The notes beneath the pieces were generated by a model. The model was given only the letters and a program-made list of their open reading frames with translations, did no database searches and was not told where the DNA came from. Shown here one piece after another: positions 33,923 to 46,739 of a DNA stretch of 64,000 nucleotides (position 1 is its first letter; every line of letters starts with the position of its first letter). Origin of the DNA: Brachionus manjavacas (taxonomy: Eukaryota; Rotifera; Eurotatoria; Ploima; Brachionidae); contig JAHQIY010000014.1 in the NCBI GenBank assembly GCA_019054805.1, positions 1,860,001 to 1,924,000 on the forward strand, given 5' to 3'. Position numbers and translations under genes: made by a program.

Positions 33923-34476
33923 TTATAACAAAGTTTCACGTTTGATCAAACGCTGATTTGAAAGTATACTATTAGATCTCTCCAATAGACCAGTTGAGCT
34001 CGAGCACATAGGACAAACATTTGATTTGGATAGCCAAAGTTGAACACAAATTTTGTGATAAACGTGCTCACATGAAGCTAATTTAGCTGCTTCGTCATCA
34101 ATATCAAAAGTAGACATACAAATAAAACAGTTTGATTGTGCATTAGAATCTAAAGAGAAAGGCTGAGTTACATAAAATTGGCATGGCTTTAATTTACTAT
34201 TCAAATAGTCGGTTGTAATCTGAAAACATTCATTCTTTAAATTAGATGTCGACACTGCTGTTTGATTCTTTTGTAACCTAGGGTGTATAGTTAGCATTCG
34301 ATTCATTACTTCCCCTAGCATATTCTCAATAGTCTTAGAGTCATTGTCTAATTTTTGAGTCAACATTTCTTTGAAACACTCTTGATCTGGACGCATCAGA
34401 TCTTTTTTAAAAATGCGCTCATCATCCTCCAATTCACTGTCCGAGTCTTCACTCGAATTAAACTCGCTCTTTAAAA
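33923..34476 (-). CDS. RING-H2 finger protein, terminal exon
   Basis: Encodes a likely E3 ubiquitin ligase. The exon begins after an acceptor at 34477 and opens in an acidic stretch (KSEFNSSEDSDSELEDDE). A helical central part follows, then the RING: CFICMSTFDIDDEAAKLASC, EHVYHKICVQLWLSKSNVCPMC, with spacing C-x2-C-x15-C-x-H-x2-H-x2-C-x10-C-x2-C. This is the C3H2C3 (RING-H2) pattern. A short tail ends at 33923. No ATG lies in frame before the acceptor, so one or more 5' exons are missing from this model. The substrate is unknown. Confidence 0.75.
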
Positions 34477-35589
34477 CTTTAAATTAGTTTACGCATTATC
34501 GCATTGTTAGCACTAAATTCACACAAAAAGTAGCTCAAAAAGTTATTTAAAAAAATTGAATTTTTAATGATTAAACCAGAGTTTTAATCAGAGTTTGACT
34601 CTAGCCAAAATCTGACTTTAACTTGAGTCCAGTCAAGTCAACTTAATTATTTTCAGGCTATAACATTAGACCTCATCTTTCTAGATTAACACTACTCAAA
34701 TAGCTTAGAAAAATTAACAATTAAAAAATGTAATTTATAAACATTGAAATTCGAGAACTAAATTTTTTTAAAATAAAAATTTTTAAAAAACAATTTTAGT
34801 TTTAACTTCTAAAAAAGTAAAATTTAAAGTCAGAGTCCAGACTTTTTTAAGTTCCAAAATCAATAAAAAATGCGACAAAATTGGTATCATTTAAGAGGTT
34901 TTTTTTGTTCACTTTTGTCTTTAATTATTTAAAGAAAAAATTTACTTCTATTTTGACCAACTTGGAATCTATTATCAATATAAACAATTAATAATCCTCT
35001 AAGAAAATAAATTTTTTATTTAATTATCTTTCAAAAATGAGTCAACGCTTATCAAAAGAAAGCATTTTAGAGAGTCCAACTGACCAAACATTAGACGATG
35101 TTGATCATGCTTTGTCCGATGAACTCAAATCTCTCAATCATTAGAATGCGAAGTAAAGCGATCACTTACGATCTACACAAGTCATTTGAAAACTTAAATG
35201 AAATGGTCAAAGAAACCAAGGAAAGAAGAATCAAAAAAAGTTAATGGAATCTAGATATTCTAACTACCAGTTCAGCTGTAATAAATTATAATGATAAAAG
35301 ATTCGAAAATATCAAGGAATTTTAAATTTGTGACAAGCTGTTGAATCAAAAAAAATGTTTTTTTTTTTAAAATAAATAATATAACTATATTAGTGGGAAA
35401 AAACTCAATCTGTGATTGAAAATTTAATTTGTGGTTGTTTTATTAAAATAGTGGTATAATTTACCACTTTTGTGGTTACAGTTTACAATGATCCGATAAA
35501 GTGTACCAGTGGTCAAAAGAGTGATCGACTCGGTTAAATTAAGACAAATGCAAAGTTGTAAATATTGGCAGCAACAATTCGTAGTTTGA
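34477..35589. other. Upstream of the RING gene, no clear gene
   Basis: AT-rich sequence that should hold the missing first exon of the RING gene. A plus-strand ORF at 35038-35145 (MSQRLSKESILESPTDQTLD) and a frame-shifted continuation (SKAITYDLHKSFENLNEMVK) look coding but are broken. They are not recognised. Confidence 0.3.
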
Positions 35590-35850
35590 TTATAAGATAG
35601 GTTTAAAAACCCTGAGTAAGTCAAAATGCGAAAGGGATTTGGGTATTTTCAGAGTGATTTTGAACGAATATAGAATTGTCTTCCTAGATAAAACTTTTTT
35701 ACAAATAGAGTCGTGAATGGATGGAACAAACTCCCGGATGATGTGGTAAATGCAAAGAACCTTAATAGTTTCAAAGCAAGGCTTGATGGTTGGATGTCGA
35801 TTCAAAAAGAAGCGACTGCTACAGCTATTAAAGCTATGCTTAGATAACCT
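35590..35850 (+). pseudogene. LINE reverse-transcriptase C-terminal relic
   Basis: The plus strand encodes TNRVVNGWNKLPDDVVNAKN then LNSFKARLDGWM, the 'F..Rvv..WN.LP..vv...s...FK..LD' ending typical of jockey/CR1 RT proteins in many animals. The upstream part is out of frame. The degenerate hairpin-like tail AATCTCAATAAGCATAAGCTCG at 36203 may be its distant 3' end. Confidence 0.7.
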
Positions 35851-38520
35851 CTAGGTTGCAATTTAAACTACTAGTACTACTAGAACAGAAATATAAAATT
35901 AATTAATATATCTTTTTTTTTCGATTGTACATTTTATAATTTAAATTTCATAGTCAATGACTTACTTAATAAAAGATGCAAAAACTATTTAAAGGGATTT
36001 TTTTTCAAAAACGTATGTGATATTCTTGTTCCTAAGGGTCTAAGCTAAAATTAAAAAAAATATTAAAAAATATTAAATTTTAATCTTAAAAATCTTTAAA
36101 GCTGATCTTTAATTGTTCAATATTCTGATAACTGATTATTTTCGACATTTTTATATATTTTTTATTTTCTTTATTCTTTTTTACTTTTTACTTTTTATTT
36201 TTTAATCTCAATAAGCATAAGCTCGAAAATTAATGAAATTAGTAAAATTTATTAATTTACTAATTTGTTTATCTGTCCTTAAGAATAAAAATAAAAATAA
36301 ATAGAAAATTAAAATCGACGTAAAATTAGTTAGAGTATAGAAATGTTTAAATACTTAAATAAAAAAAAATTTAATGATATCTATTAACTCTAGTTTAACT
36401 TTTAATAAACGAATTATTGAATTTTTACTAAAATTTTGTAAAGCTAAGATTTTTCACTCGCTTTTTAATAAAATTTATGAAAATTATTAGGTTTTCCAAG
36501 AAATGGTTCTGATTTTTGATTTATTTTGTGGAATTTTCTCGGTTTCCTTTTTAAAATTTAATGTTAGATCATCTCAAGGTAACTTTTTTTTCAATGTTTG
36601 AAAAGGAGATGTAATGATAAAGGAAAATTTTGATTAATTGAAAAAAATAAAATTTAATTTTAAAATTCATTAAGAAAAGGGAAAGAAATCATTTGCATTG
36701 AATGGGTAAATGAATTATTTGGTATATATTCAAGCCGAATATAAACCAAAATATCATATTTAAATATATCTAAAAGTGAATTGGTTTGAGACAAATGAAA
36801 AAAGCTTTAGACCATAGGGTTTTTTAAAGAATCTTTCTCCATTTTTGATAGCTAATACCAATTTTATGCAGGATATTTTTTTTTGAAAACGCTCCTAAAG
36901 CGCTAAAAGTTGATAATGCTAAAATAAAGTTTTATTAAGATGGTCTCGTATTTTTATAATTTTTTTTCAGAATTAAGAGGGTCACACTTTACATAATTAC
37001 ATGTTCAGTCTCTTTTAAAAACAATTTTGTTCTTAAATTAAAAATTATTTTTATTTCTAAAGAATAGAAAATACACGAGTCAATTAAAATTGATTACAAA
37101 AGGAATTAATTACATAAATAATTACACTTCTCGAATCTCTAATGCGTTCTTCTTGAACCAAACAAAACTCAACAATCTTATAAGTATCTAATATTTTTGT
37201 CATACATCTAACTCTGTTGGAAATAAAAAATTTAAGCAAGTTCAAAAATCCTTTTATTCAGTGAGCTTCTTGTGGGTGTCAACCTTGTTTTGTGGTCATA
37301 CTCTGATCACTTGTTTGGTGATAATGACAGATCACAGTCAAAGCTTCCATCATTTTGTGATCAAAAAAAGGAAATTAAAAAAAATGATATAAAAATTTTT
37401 ACAAACAAATAAATTTCAAGTACCATTAATTTTTTAAAATTGTAAATAAATTTTGATTTTTACTTTCAGCTGTTCTCTCTCTAAACCTAAGTTTCTAAAG
37501 GAAAGCCTTTTTTGGGATTTTGCTAGATTTATAGTAAAATTGGTTATTTTTATGGAATTTTTTTAAATAAATTGAAATTACTGAATTTTCTAGAAGTGCT
37601 AGACCTAAACAAAAGTTATTTCGATTTAAATTTTATTTTGTTCTATGTTCCAAAAATCAATTTTAAAGTTATGGTGGAATTTTGTCATTTTGTCATTTAT
37701 AACTCAAGAATCAAGTAATCAAACAAACTTTAAAAAAAGATTCAATTCAGCTTGAAATTAATAAATATAATTTTTTTATCTTAAACTAATCATTTTGTTT
37801 CATAACTAAATTTATTTAATATTTAGTTCTGCCAAAATCAATAATAATTTATTTATCTTAATGCTTAAGAATTTTCATACGAACCTTCAAGAAAACTTAT
37901 TTCTATGTTTAAAATTTTAAACGATTTACTAAAAGTTGGCTTTTCTATCTAATTATAATTTTTATGCAACAATTAAATTTTTAAGAAACCTTTTTTTGAA
38001 TTGTATTTAAATCATACTCTTTTTTAAAAAAAAAAATTAATTTCCTTTCTTTATTTTACTATTTTGCCAATGAGGTTTGAATTAGAAATAATAAAAATTA
38101 TATCAATTTATTACCTATAATCAATTAAGATATATTTTGAATAATTTTTCTTTTTTTTAATTAATTAGCTACGCAAAAAAAATATTTAACTTATACTTGA
38201 ATTATAAGCTATTCTAAATTAGCATACAATTTAATTACAAATAATCAATTGATTGGAAAATTTTGTTTTATATTTTTCTCAAACTCAAAGGTAAAATGAA
38301 ACATTGTATCAACTTGAATTAAAATTAATCTTGATCTTAAAATATTTGATAATAATAAAGTCTAGTCATCGACTTCGTCTTTTTTTTAAATTTAAGATTT
38401 CAAAGACAATTCCCAATTAAATTTTTTTACCCTTCCTGCTGGTCAAAAGTTCATGTGTCCGCCACAATGCTTGGAAAAGCAAAAAATTAAATTTCATTTC
38501 AACTGCAATATTAATTTTGA
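35851..38520. other. Long non-coding region
   Basis: About 2.7 kb of AT-rich sequence with no recognised gene. Only the possible LINE tail at 36203-36225 stands out. Confidence 0.35.
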
Positions 38521-38528
38521 CTTAAAAC

Positions 38529-39048
38529 GGCATCTTGAAGTTGATGATCAATTCAAAATATCATTTCAATTCAAATCATTTATTTTTGTAAACTAAAATC
38601 AATCTTTGAATTAAAAAAATTTAATGTAACATGCTTTACATGTCATGAAGATTTAGAAAATAAAACAATTAGAAAATTTATTTTTTCAAGCCATTGATAA
38701 ATCGATTTTTAATTTATTAGATTGATTTTTTGTAAAGTTTATTTTCATTTTATTATTATTGATTTGAAATTTACTATTTAAATTTCTTGCATAAATATAA
38801 TTTTGAGTGCTAGATACAAATACTTATGAAATAAAAAATTACTCAACACATTTAGATATAAAAAGTGATTTTACCAATGGATTGATAAAAAATTTTTTCA
38901 AAGTATTTTTATTTTCTAAATCTAGTCAAGATGTAAAGCATGTTATACTAAAATTATTGAAATTAATTCAAAGATTAATTTTAGTATCCAAAAATAAACG
39001 CTTTGAATTGAAATGATATTTTGAATTGATCATCAACTTCAAGATGCC
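38529..39048. mobile_element. Fold-back MITE with perfect 8-bp target duplication, 520 bp
   Basis: Ends GGCATCTTGAAGTTGATGAT and its exact complement are flanked on both sides by CTTAAAAC (38521-38528 and 39049-39056). The inverted arms extend about 190 bp, diverging inward. There is no coding capacity. The 8-bp duplication suggests a hAT- or P-type source, but the termini are unlike the TAGTGATG family found elsewhere in the window. Confidence 0.85.
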
Positions 39049-39056
39049 CTTAAAAC

Positions 39057-39735
39057 TGATCGTGACTTGACTATCATTCAAAAAAAGTTAATTCGTGACA
39101 TTGAAAATTTTTTTGATGACGCTGACTTAAATTTTTGACTTAAAAAAAGTCTGGAAAATTTTAAATTTAAAATAGTTTTTTTAGAAATATGCTAAATTAA
39201 AACTCAAAAAAGGTGAATGAATTAAAGAATTAAAAAATGCAGTAATTCAAGGCTTGATACAATTAAATATATCTCTCAACTAAAATACAGAGCCTAAAAA
39301 CCCAAAACACTGGGAAATCTTTACTAAAGTCCTAAATAGGATCAATTTCGGGCTGTTCTTTTCCTTGTTTAAATTCTTTCTCAGAAATTAATATCAAAAA
39401 AATACAAGTCATTCAAAATTCAGCAGTTGGATCTACCCCAAAACTAAAATACAGTCAACGGCCTCAAACTGACTTTTTGAGTCGAGTGAGAGACATGTCT
39501 CAACTTCATTGGGAAATTGCTACCACAGAATTTCTTCTTGTTTACCTGGACCCTCAAATATTTAAACATCTATAACAAGTTGTTCTTAGTTAAATTTTCC
39601 TTTATTATTCTTCTTCTCTTTTTTAATTTATTTCAATTTTTTTTCAATTTTACTTTATATCACTTTTTGTTTTTATTTTAATTAAATTTTAAATTGAATT
39701 TTTTTTAATCTGAAGGAGCATTAGCTCAAAAGAGA
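39057..39735 (+). mobile_element. 3' fragment of a hairpin-tailed LINE
   Basis: At 39395-39575 the plus strand encodes KKIQVIQNSAVGSTPKLKYS, matching LKRIQAIQNSAVRFILNLKY of the copy at 14.4-16.5 kb. The tail at 39706-39730 is AATCTGAAGGAGCATTAGCTC. The part before 39290 has frame remnants (DLTIIQKKLIRDIENFFDDA) that might be more of the same element. It lies just downstream of the orphan gene at 39800. Confidence 0.65.
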
Positions 39736-39799
39736 CCACAAATTAACAAATTCACCTTTTGGCAATTGCACAAAAATAAATCAAAAAACTGTATTGGAC

Positions 39800-40603
39800 T
39801 TAACCCTTTAGGCTATTCAACCTTTGATTGTGTGAGTTCAATGTTGGTGGCCTTTTTGAGGCCATACTTACCAAAGCCAAGCCGGATAGATTGGCCTGTA
39901 AGTCAAAGAAAAGACCGTCCTCGGATGAGTCCGAGTCCGATGAGCTAAAGTCAGGCGACCAGTCGCTGAGCTCGTGAAAATAAGAGCTCGATATGTCGCT
40001 GGCAAGACCAGTGCTGGTGTTCGAAGAGCACGAGTCTATCGATCTGCTCCTGGAGCGCTTGGCGCTGTTCAGCTTCAGATAGCTCGAGCTGGTGTTCCTA
40101 AGAAAGTTGATTTTTTCCTCAACAGTCAAGTCCTCCAACGACTTTGAGCGCCTGTTCCGGTAGTACACCGACTTGGCTCTCCTGATGCTTCTGTTAAATG
40201 ACTTGTTCCGGAACAGTCTTCTTAGCTGTTTCTCGTACTCGCTGTTCGAAATGAGCTCGGAGGCAAGACTGGGCATGGACTTGGCATGGCTCATGCTGCA
40301 CTCGGCCCGCACAGGAACTTTTCTCAGCTTGTCCTTTCTTTTTATCGACTTCAAAGTTGTCTTCTTCCATTCCGGATTGAGCTTGTTCTGGTTGAGACTC
40401 TCGACAGACGACGAATAGGTCAGGTTGTCGAATGCAATGCACGCTTCATCCGCAAGGCTCGAATTGTTGCTCGAGCTGCTCACATTGAGGCAATTGGAAG
40501 CGCTTGTTATTGACTTGATGTCTTTGAGCGCTTTGCGCAAGATAAAACTCGCCTTCTGCAGGTCCTCGAACTTGTGCAGTTTGTCCAGTTGAATTTCGTT
40601 CAT
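39800..40603 (-). CDS. Ser/Arg-rich orphan protein, single exon
   Basis: An intronless ORF of 267 residues beginning MNEIQLDKLHKFEDLQKASF. A short helical N-terminus is followed by a basic, Ser-rich body with dipeptide-type motifs (RRAKSVYYRNRRSKSLEDL, SAKRSRSRSIDSCSSN) and an acidic Ser/Asp block (SSSDSDSSEDGLFFDL). Repeated 'RxxS' and 'KSxxxL' sites are likely phosphorylation targets. Codon use is far GC-richer than the flanks, so it is under selection or recently gained. There is no signal peptide, membrane segment or known domain. Several overlapping frames in both strands are shadows caused by the higher GC. Function is unknown. Confidence 0.75.
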   Translation of the reverse strand: MNEIQLDKLHKFEDLQKASFILRKALKDIKSITSASNCLNVSSSSNNSSLADEACIAFDNLTYSSSVESLNQNKLNPEWKKTTLKSIKRKDKLRKVPVRAECSMSHAKSMPSLASELISNSEYEKQLRRLFRNKSFNRSIRRAKSVYYRNRRSKSLEDLTVEEKINFLRNTSSSYLKLNSAKRSRSRSIDSCSSNTSTGLASDISSSYFHELSDWSPDFSSSDSDSSEDGLFFDLQANLSGLALVSMASKRPPTLNSHNQRLNSLKG

Positions 40604-43070
40604 TTTTTTGGATGGCTTCAGTGACCAATTTCAAGCATGATTAGCAAGCTTTTTTCTTTTTTCTCTCTTTTTGTTCTAGTCGAATTGTCCTGACAACACG
40701 CAGCGATTATCTTGACCAAGGCCGGCAATCTAAATGAGAATTTTTTTCATTTTTTCATTTTTTCATTTTTCAATTTTTCCATTTTTCAATTTAACCTAAA
40801 TTCGTCTCCTAACTGTGATTTCAAGAGATTTTGAGTAAATTAGGCGAAAAAAAACTAGAAAAAAAATGAAAAAAAATGTTTAAGTGTATCAATTGAATTG
40901 ATTCAGTCAACGTTTTAACCTAGTTGCAGTGTTGGTTGTTTTCGGAGCGAAATTTATTGTTAAATGCGTTGAATGAGAGGTGAATTAATTAAGAGTAGAC
41001 TTAGTTGGCCATCAGAAATCCGGTCTAAATTGTAAACAGCGAAAAACATTGAAATGCATCCGATTGATATGAGTCAACAAGCTAGTTGAAATTTTTATAA
41101 ATGGTCTTTAAACTAGATTATTTTTTTATTACTTTTTGGTTGAGACAAATAAAAATTGAAAAATAATGTCCATCTTTTTTTATTCACAGGGCTTAGCTTT
41201 AAATTTTTTCATGCTGGTAATCCTAGCAAAAAAGGACCAACTCCTTGTATGCCAGACCCACCAAATTCTGGAAAATGTTGGGACTTGCTCATTTTGTTTG
41301 GACATTTGGAGCTAATAGAATGACCCGTCGCAATATTTTTAAAAAATCTTTAGTAAAAATTAATTTTTTACTTTTATTTGCAAGGTTGACACGATCATCG
41401 GAATTTAATCCTTTTTACGAAAATTTACGCAAAAATGATAATAGATAAAAAGCCTCACAAATAGAATTTTTCACTAAATAAAATAAATTCAATACTTGAT
41501 AAAATTTAAGGCTACTAGAATGAATCTTTGCAAAAATCAAAAAAATCTTCAGTAGAAAAATTTATTTTCAAATACAATTTAGAAATTTTGGAATTAATAG
41601 TTTAAACGTAAATTTGATTTTTTTAGTAAAAATAATATTTGGTTTGGTCTTTTTATTCTAAATCGAAAATCAACTTATTTTAAACTGTTTTTTTCGAAAA
41701 TTTTTGTAATTTATTAAAAATTTTTGACAAAGTATGTTAAAATCGAAGACAAGATAGATTTTTCTCAATAAAATAATGGGTCTAAATTTTATTTTTAAAA
41801 TACTTAAAAAAATTTTCATTTAATTCTTTTAAATTGTACCAAAAGACAAATAAATAATAAATCAAAGTAGAAAATTTAGGGTAGAAAATCTTCTAAAGGT
41901 GCTAAAGATTTTGAACATAAAAGTTTAAAATGAAACTCAAACAAATAAAAAAAACAATTAAATCAAACTACTAATAAAATTAGGATTCATTATTTTTTTA
42001 AAAATCCATTTGTTTTAAAATTTTTTTTTTAATTTTTATTGAAGTTAATTAATCTTGAATTTAAAAAAAAAGGCAAAAAAATCTATTATTTTTGAACAGC
42101 TAATAAAAAAGACTTTTTTTTGGGCTTTTAATGCTTTGCCATTTTTAAAATAAATTAACGTCAAAAAATTGTAAATTTTAATGATCATGTCAACACTGTA
42201 TAGTGACATTGCGAAACTACATATAAATATTCAGTTTACAGTAAAAGAGTCAATTTTTTTAAGAACCGAAAAGTATAAAAACTAACGATAAAATGAAAAC
42301 AACTTTTTTTTCACATTGGTCATTTTAATCCTTTAATAGGACAGTTTTATGTAATTACAAAACTAAAATAGTTTAATAATTGTTGAAAAGCATAAAATTT
42401 GAGAAAAAAAAATTAAAAAGTATTAAAAAATTCGGATCTTAATGTTAAGATTTTTTAATTGCTTCTTAATTTTTAATAAAATAAATACTTACAAAATTTA
42501 TCAAAATTAATGTAAAAAATTTAGAATCATTATATTTAGATTTTAATAACGATATTTAAAACACTGGATAGCTCATTTTTATATGTTTAAAAAAATTAGA
42601 AGTCTGCTACAAATTAAGTTTATATTATCAATAATAGTTTTTTTTATAATCATGAGTAAAATGTTTTATATATTAGCTCAGGTTTTAGTTCACAAAATTG
42701 CTAAAATTTTTCCTGTACTTTTAGTGTCAAAAAACTTCAATGATAAAATTAATTTTTAATTTTTTTTTTTATTTTTAATTACTTTTGCGAATTCAACAGG
42801 GTGCAACATTAATTGTTCCATTATCTTTCAAAGCCTGCAAAATCTCTGCGAATTGCACCGTTTTAGATTAGGTAGAGGATTAAACTCACATAAAAAAAGT
42901 GAAAATTAAAAAACACCACATAAATATGATAATGAAAGTTGAACATATTAGTGCACAGAAAAAAACATAAAGTTTAGCATTATTTTTTTTGAAAAAGTTA
43001 AATAAACATAAATTGTTGATTCAAATGGTATAAAAATGTGAGTTTATTTTTCATCTGTTAACAGTATGTA
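40604..43070. other. Long non-coding region
   Basis: The first 250 bp are probably promoter of the orphan gene. At 41190-41323, after a TTTATTCACAG acceptor, the plus strand encodes NPSKKGPTPCMPDPPNSGKC then a stop. It looks like a real or former exon but is not recognised. The rest is AT-rich spacer. Confidence 0.35.
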
Positions 43071-43304
43071 ATGGGAAAGACTTACATAGATATTGACTTA
43101 CAAAGCTTTCCAAATGACCAACCGTTCTATTTTGGTGTAAACATTAAAAACGGCATTGAAGAGACCTTCTTTTATCTTCGCGTTACTTCTAAGCAGTTGT
43201 TGTCACACATCAAAATAGGTTCAACTTTCCATGCAGACTGCACTTAAAAAGTCGCTAAGTACGGATTTCCTATGATATTTGTGAATTTCAACCTTCATCG
43301 TTAG
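43071..43304 (+). pseudogene. MULE transposase core fragment with premature stop
   Basis: Encodes FFYLRVTSKQLLSHIKIG then STFHADCT-stop-KVAKYGFPMIFV. This aligns by eye with FITTKRLMSLAVKTKHILADATYKLVYEGYP of the MULE at 21938. The TAA at 43245 falls where the other copy has the Tyr of the ATYK motif, and the first catalytic Asp is kept (HAD). An acceptor (TGTTAACAG) precedes it. It is a relic of a second, diverged MULE. Confidence 0.6.
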
Positions 43305-46300
43305 AATATATTAAAGTTCAATTTAATTGAATTCAAAAGATGACGAGATCATTTTGCAGCCAAAGAACTTATTTTGCAGTTTTAATAAAAATGTTAATAG
43401 ATTTTTTATCATATTGTTCTGTTATTTTAAACAAAATTTAAAAAACCCATTGTATATGAAGTTATTACTGTTGAAGCAATTGAAAAATTACTGTTCAATC
43501 TGCTGACATATATTGGTATTTCTTGGTAAAAAAAAAGTTCTTCTTAATTCTTTCTTATAAAAACCAATCCATTAATAAATGATTTCAAAAAAATTTGAAA
43601 AAAATCTTTATTATTAATTGATTTTCTAAGAGCTAAATATAACTTGTGATTTTAAATTTAATTTTAGAAAAATTCTGGTAAAGCCAGGAAGTTATGATCG
43701 AATTAAATAAAGTCATTTTTTTAATGTACAGAAATAAAACCAAAATATACTGTTTTGAAAAATGTTAAAAGAAAAGTTCTATCTATGCATAAAAATCGGT
43801 TTTGTTTCTTTTTAAATATTTGTACTTGAAGACTTTTTATTAAAACAAAAAAATAAAAATAAAAAAAAAATTATTTTTTTTATATAAATTTTATCTAGTT
43901 AGTTTACATATTGTTTAAAATATGTTTGAAAATTAAGATAAAAATTATCTGATTTAAATTAAAGTCTTTTAAGTTGAAAAATGTTAAACTGATACAAGAA
44001 AAAGAGTTTTATCTTAATTTATTTTTATTATTTTGGAAATTAGAACGACATTTTTTGAATTGATAACTGAGAGTTTATCTGAATGAAATTTAAAAGAAGA
44101 CCAACAACTTTACCGAAAAAACAAACTTTAAAAATAGCTTGTTTAATTGACATTATTTAAAACGAAAAAAGGTCTTCTTAATAGAAAAGCAGTTCACTGT
44201 TGATGTTATTTTATATTGTGAATTATTAAAAGTTCTAAGTCTGAAGCAAAAATAATTTATTGTTTTAAATTTGAATAAAACTTCCTATTTTAAAAAAAAT
44301 AAAAGAACTGTTGAAACTATCAACAACAAAAGGTAATCTAGAAGAGAATTTCTCGACAAAGTAAATATTAGCTTCAAAAACATTCGAAAAAAATAAATAC
44401 TATTCAGCACGCTAGTTCATGTTTGACTTTAAGAATAATAGTTTTTTAAATCTTTATTTTTAAAATTAAAATTTCCTGTCTGAAATACAATTTTAAATTA
44501 AACTTCTTTTCGGTTCACTCTTTTCTAAAATAAATCATTTTCAAAAAAGTAGGTTCAAAAAATTGAAATAATTCAAATCTGTCACAAAACAAAACTTTTT
44601 AAATACTGCAATCTGGTCCTGATTTAACTAAGCATTATTTTGTTGCCCTAAAAATAAATCCTCTAGTTTAATTAATTGTCTAATTAACCGTATAATTTAA
44701 AGAAAAAATGAAAACTTATTTTAGCCTTACAATTCTAATTAATGCAAGCGAATTTTTGGTTATTTTTAATTTGAGCTAAACTTTGACAATTTTTTCGAAC
44801 TTTTAAATAATTTAAAAAAAAAACTTCTCAAATCAATTTATTAAAATTGCAACCAAAATATGATACTAGAAAAAAAAATGTATCAATTTATAAAAAAACT
44901 TCTCTCTTCTAGGTCAGCATATATTTTTTACTAACTTCTTAAATTTTATATCAAATAAAATTAAAGTATTTTATTTAATATTTATCTTTATATCCTTTTT
45001 GATTTAGATAGCTCCGACCTGTTCAATTGATGAATTCAAAAAATGTTAATCAAGATTTATGTCAAGTAGAGCATTTTAATTAATTTAATCCCTAATTACA
45101 CTTGGCACACATATGCTTCCTAAAACTTTTCCACTTTAAATAGTTGTTTTTATAAACTTCTAAATTTCGATTTTAAATATCATCTGAATTAAATAGTTTC
45201 GAAATTCTACAAGTTTGAAATAATTAATTCATTAAATATTTGGATCAGGCTATGCTGGTTGTGAAGCATTATTTCTAGAATAGCTTCAGTCAATGACCAA
45301 ATTAGTTTCAAATAAAAACTTGATTAGACGAATGTAAATAGGAGCTAAAATTAGGTCTTTTAAATGACACATCCTATGGAGACTTGGAGCGATGATCAGT
45401 TGAAAATTTAGAAAAATTGGGTTAGTTGTTTTTTGATTTAATCAAGTTTTAACTAAAGAGTAAATTTAATTACTTTTTTAATTTGTAATCGATTTGATTT
45501 AAAACTATTTTTCTTTGCTTCTTATTTAAAGTGTCTATTTGAGCACTTGATGTGTTACCTGATACTTTTGTTTTCCAGAAAAGTGACATTAGCTTGGCCT
45601 GAAGAACATTTGAAGAATTTCTTTATTTGGCTTCATATATATTTGTTAATAAATCTCACTAAATTTGGTCCATAACTTGATTAAATTTATTTTAAGAAAA
45701 TTAATTTTTTTAATAATTTTCTTATTCTTTTTACATTTTAAAATTAATAAATAAAAATTTTTTAAGAAAAAAAAAATTGAAAACAAAATTAAACTCATGA
45801 TCATTAGATAATGAAATATTCCAATTTTTTTAGATTTAGATATTCCATCTATTAAACAAATATTTTAATTTTACTTTTCTATTTTTTTTCAAATTTATCC
45901 TTAATCTAGAGTTCCTTTGTACCAAAGAACATGCTAAATTCATTTAAAAAATTAAAAAACTAAATAAAATTTAAATTTGATTTAATTTTTCCTGGTCTAA
46001 AATTGGTTTGAAAAATCTGTGAATAAAATTTAGTATTTTTAGAGCTTCAATTTTTTTAGATGAGTCAAATTTTAAGCATTGTGAATTTTCATACATACAA
46101 ACCTTCCAAAAATTATAGAAACAAAATTATTTTTCATTGATTTAAATTTAACTTTGATGATGAAAAAACATGAAACAAAATACGTTTCACTAAATTCAAA
46201 AAATAAAAATTATTTTTTTTTAGCATAGAAATATTAATGATCAAATATAAAATATTTTCTGTTCCTATGATCTACTCTAAAAATAAAAAATATATTCCTA

Positions 46301-46739
46301 TTAAAATTATTTTTATTTGGACTTGGACGTTAATAAAAAAAAATTTAAATTCTAAATTATGATACCACAAATTGTCAGTTGTGGCTTTTTAAGTAATTTT
46401 GAATTTTATGGTTTATTATTAAATTTTGAATAAATTAACCTCTCTTTTGATTGACAAAAGTAAAGCATTTTTGTTGAAAGGCACCATTTAGTCGTTATAA
46501 TTTTCAGAATTGAGGTATCAAAAGATTATAATATTTTTTAAATAGAGCAAATTTAAAATAGGATTTATGAATTTGCAGAGGTTTTAATTTAACATGTAAT
46601 ATGACTTCAAGATATAGGTTTGTCTAAGAGCTAGAATTAAAAAAATTAATTGACCATCTAGAAAACACAAAATTATTTTTTCCCATTATTAAGAAGTCTC
46701 AGAATCTTTCGGCCGAATTTGACCGAATCTTTCAGCCAA
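43305..46739. other. Long non-coding region
   Basis: About 3.4 kb of AT-rich sequence. At 45582-45680, after TTTTGTTTTCCAG, the plus strand encodes KVTLAWPEEHLKNFFIWLHI and reaches a stop; it is not recognised. No other gene or element end is visible. Confidence 0.35.

Noticed and set aside
40173..40634. Four further ORFs overlapping the Ser/Arg-rich gene on both strands
   Set aside because: The locally higher GC reduces stop codons in all frames; only the 267-residue frame has biased, protein-like composition and a full start-to-stop span.
41245..41448. Plus-strand ORF of 67 residues
   Set aside because: It is out of frame with the better exon-like stretch at 41190-41323 and has no recognisable feature.
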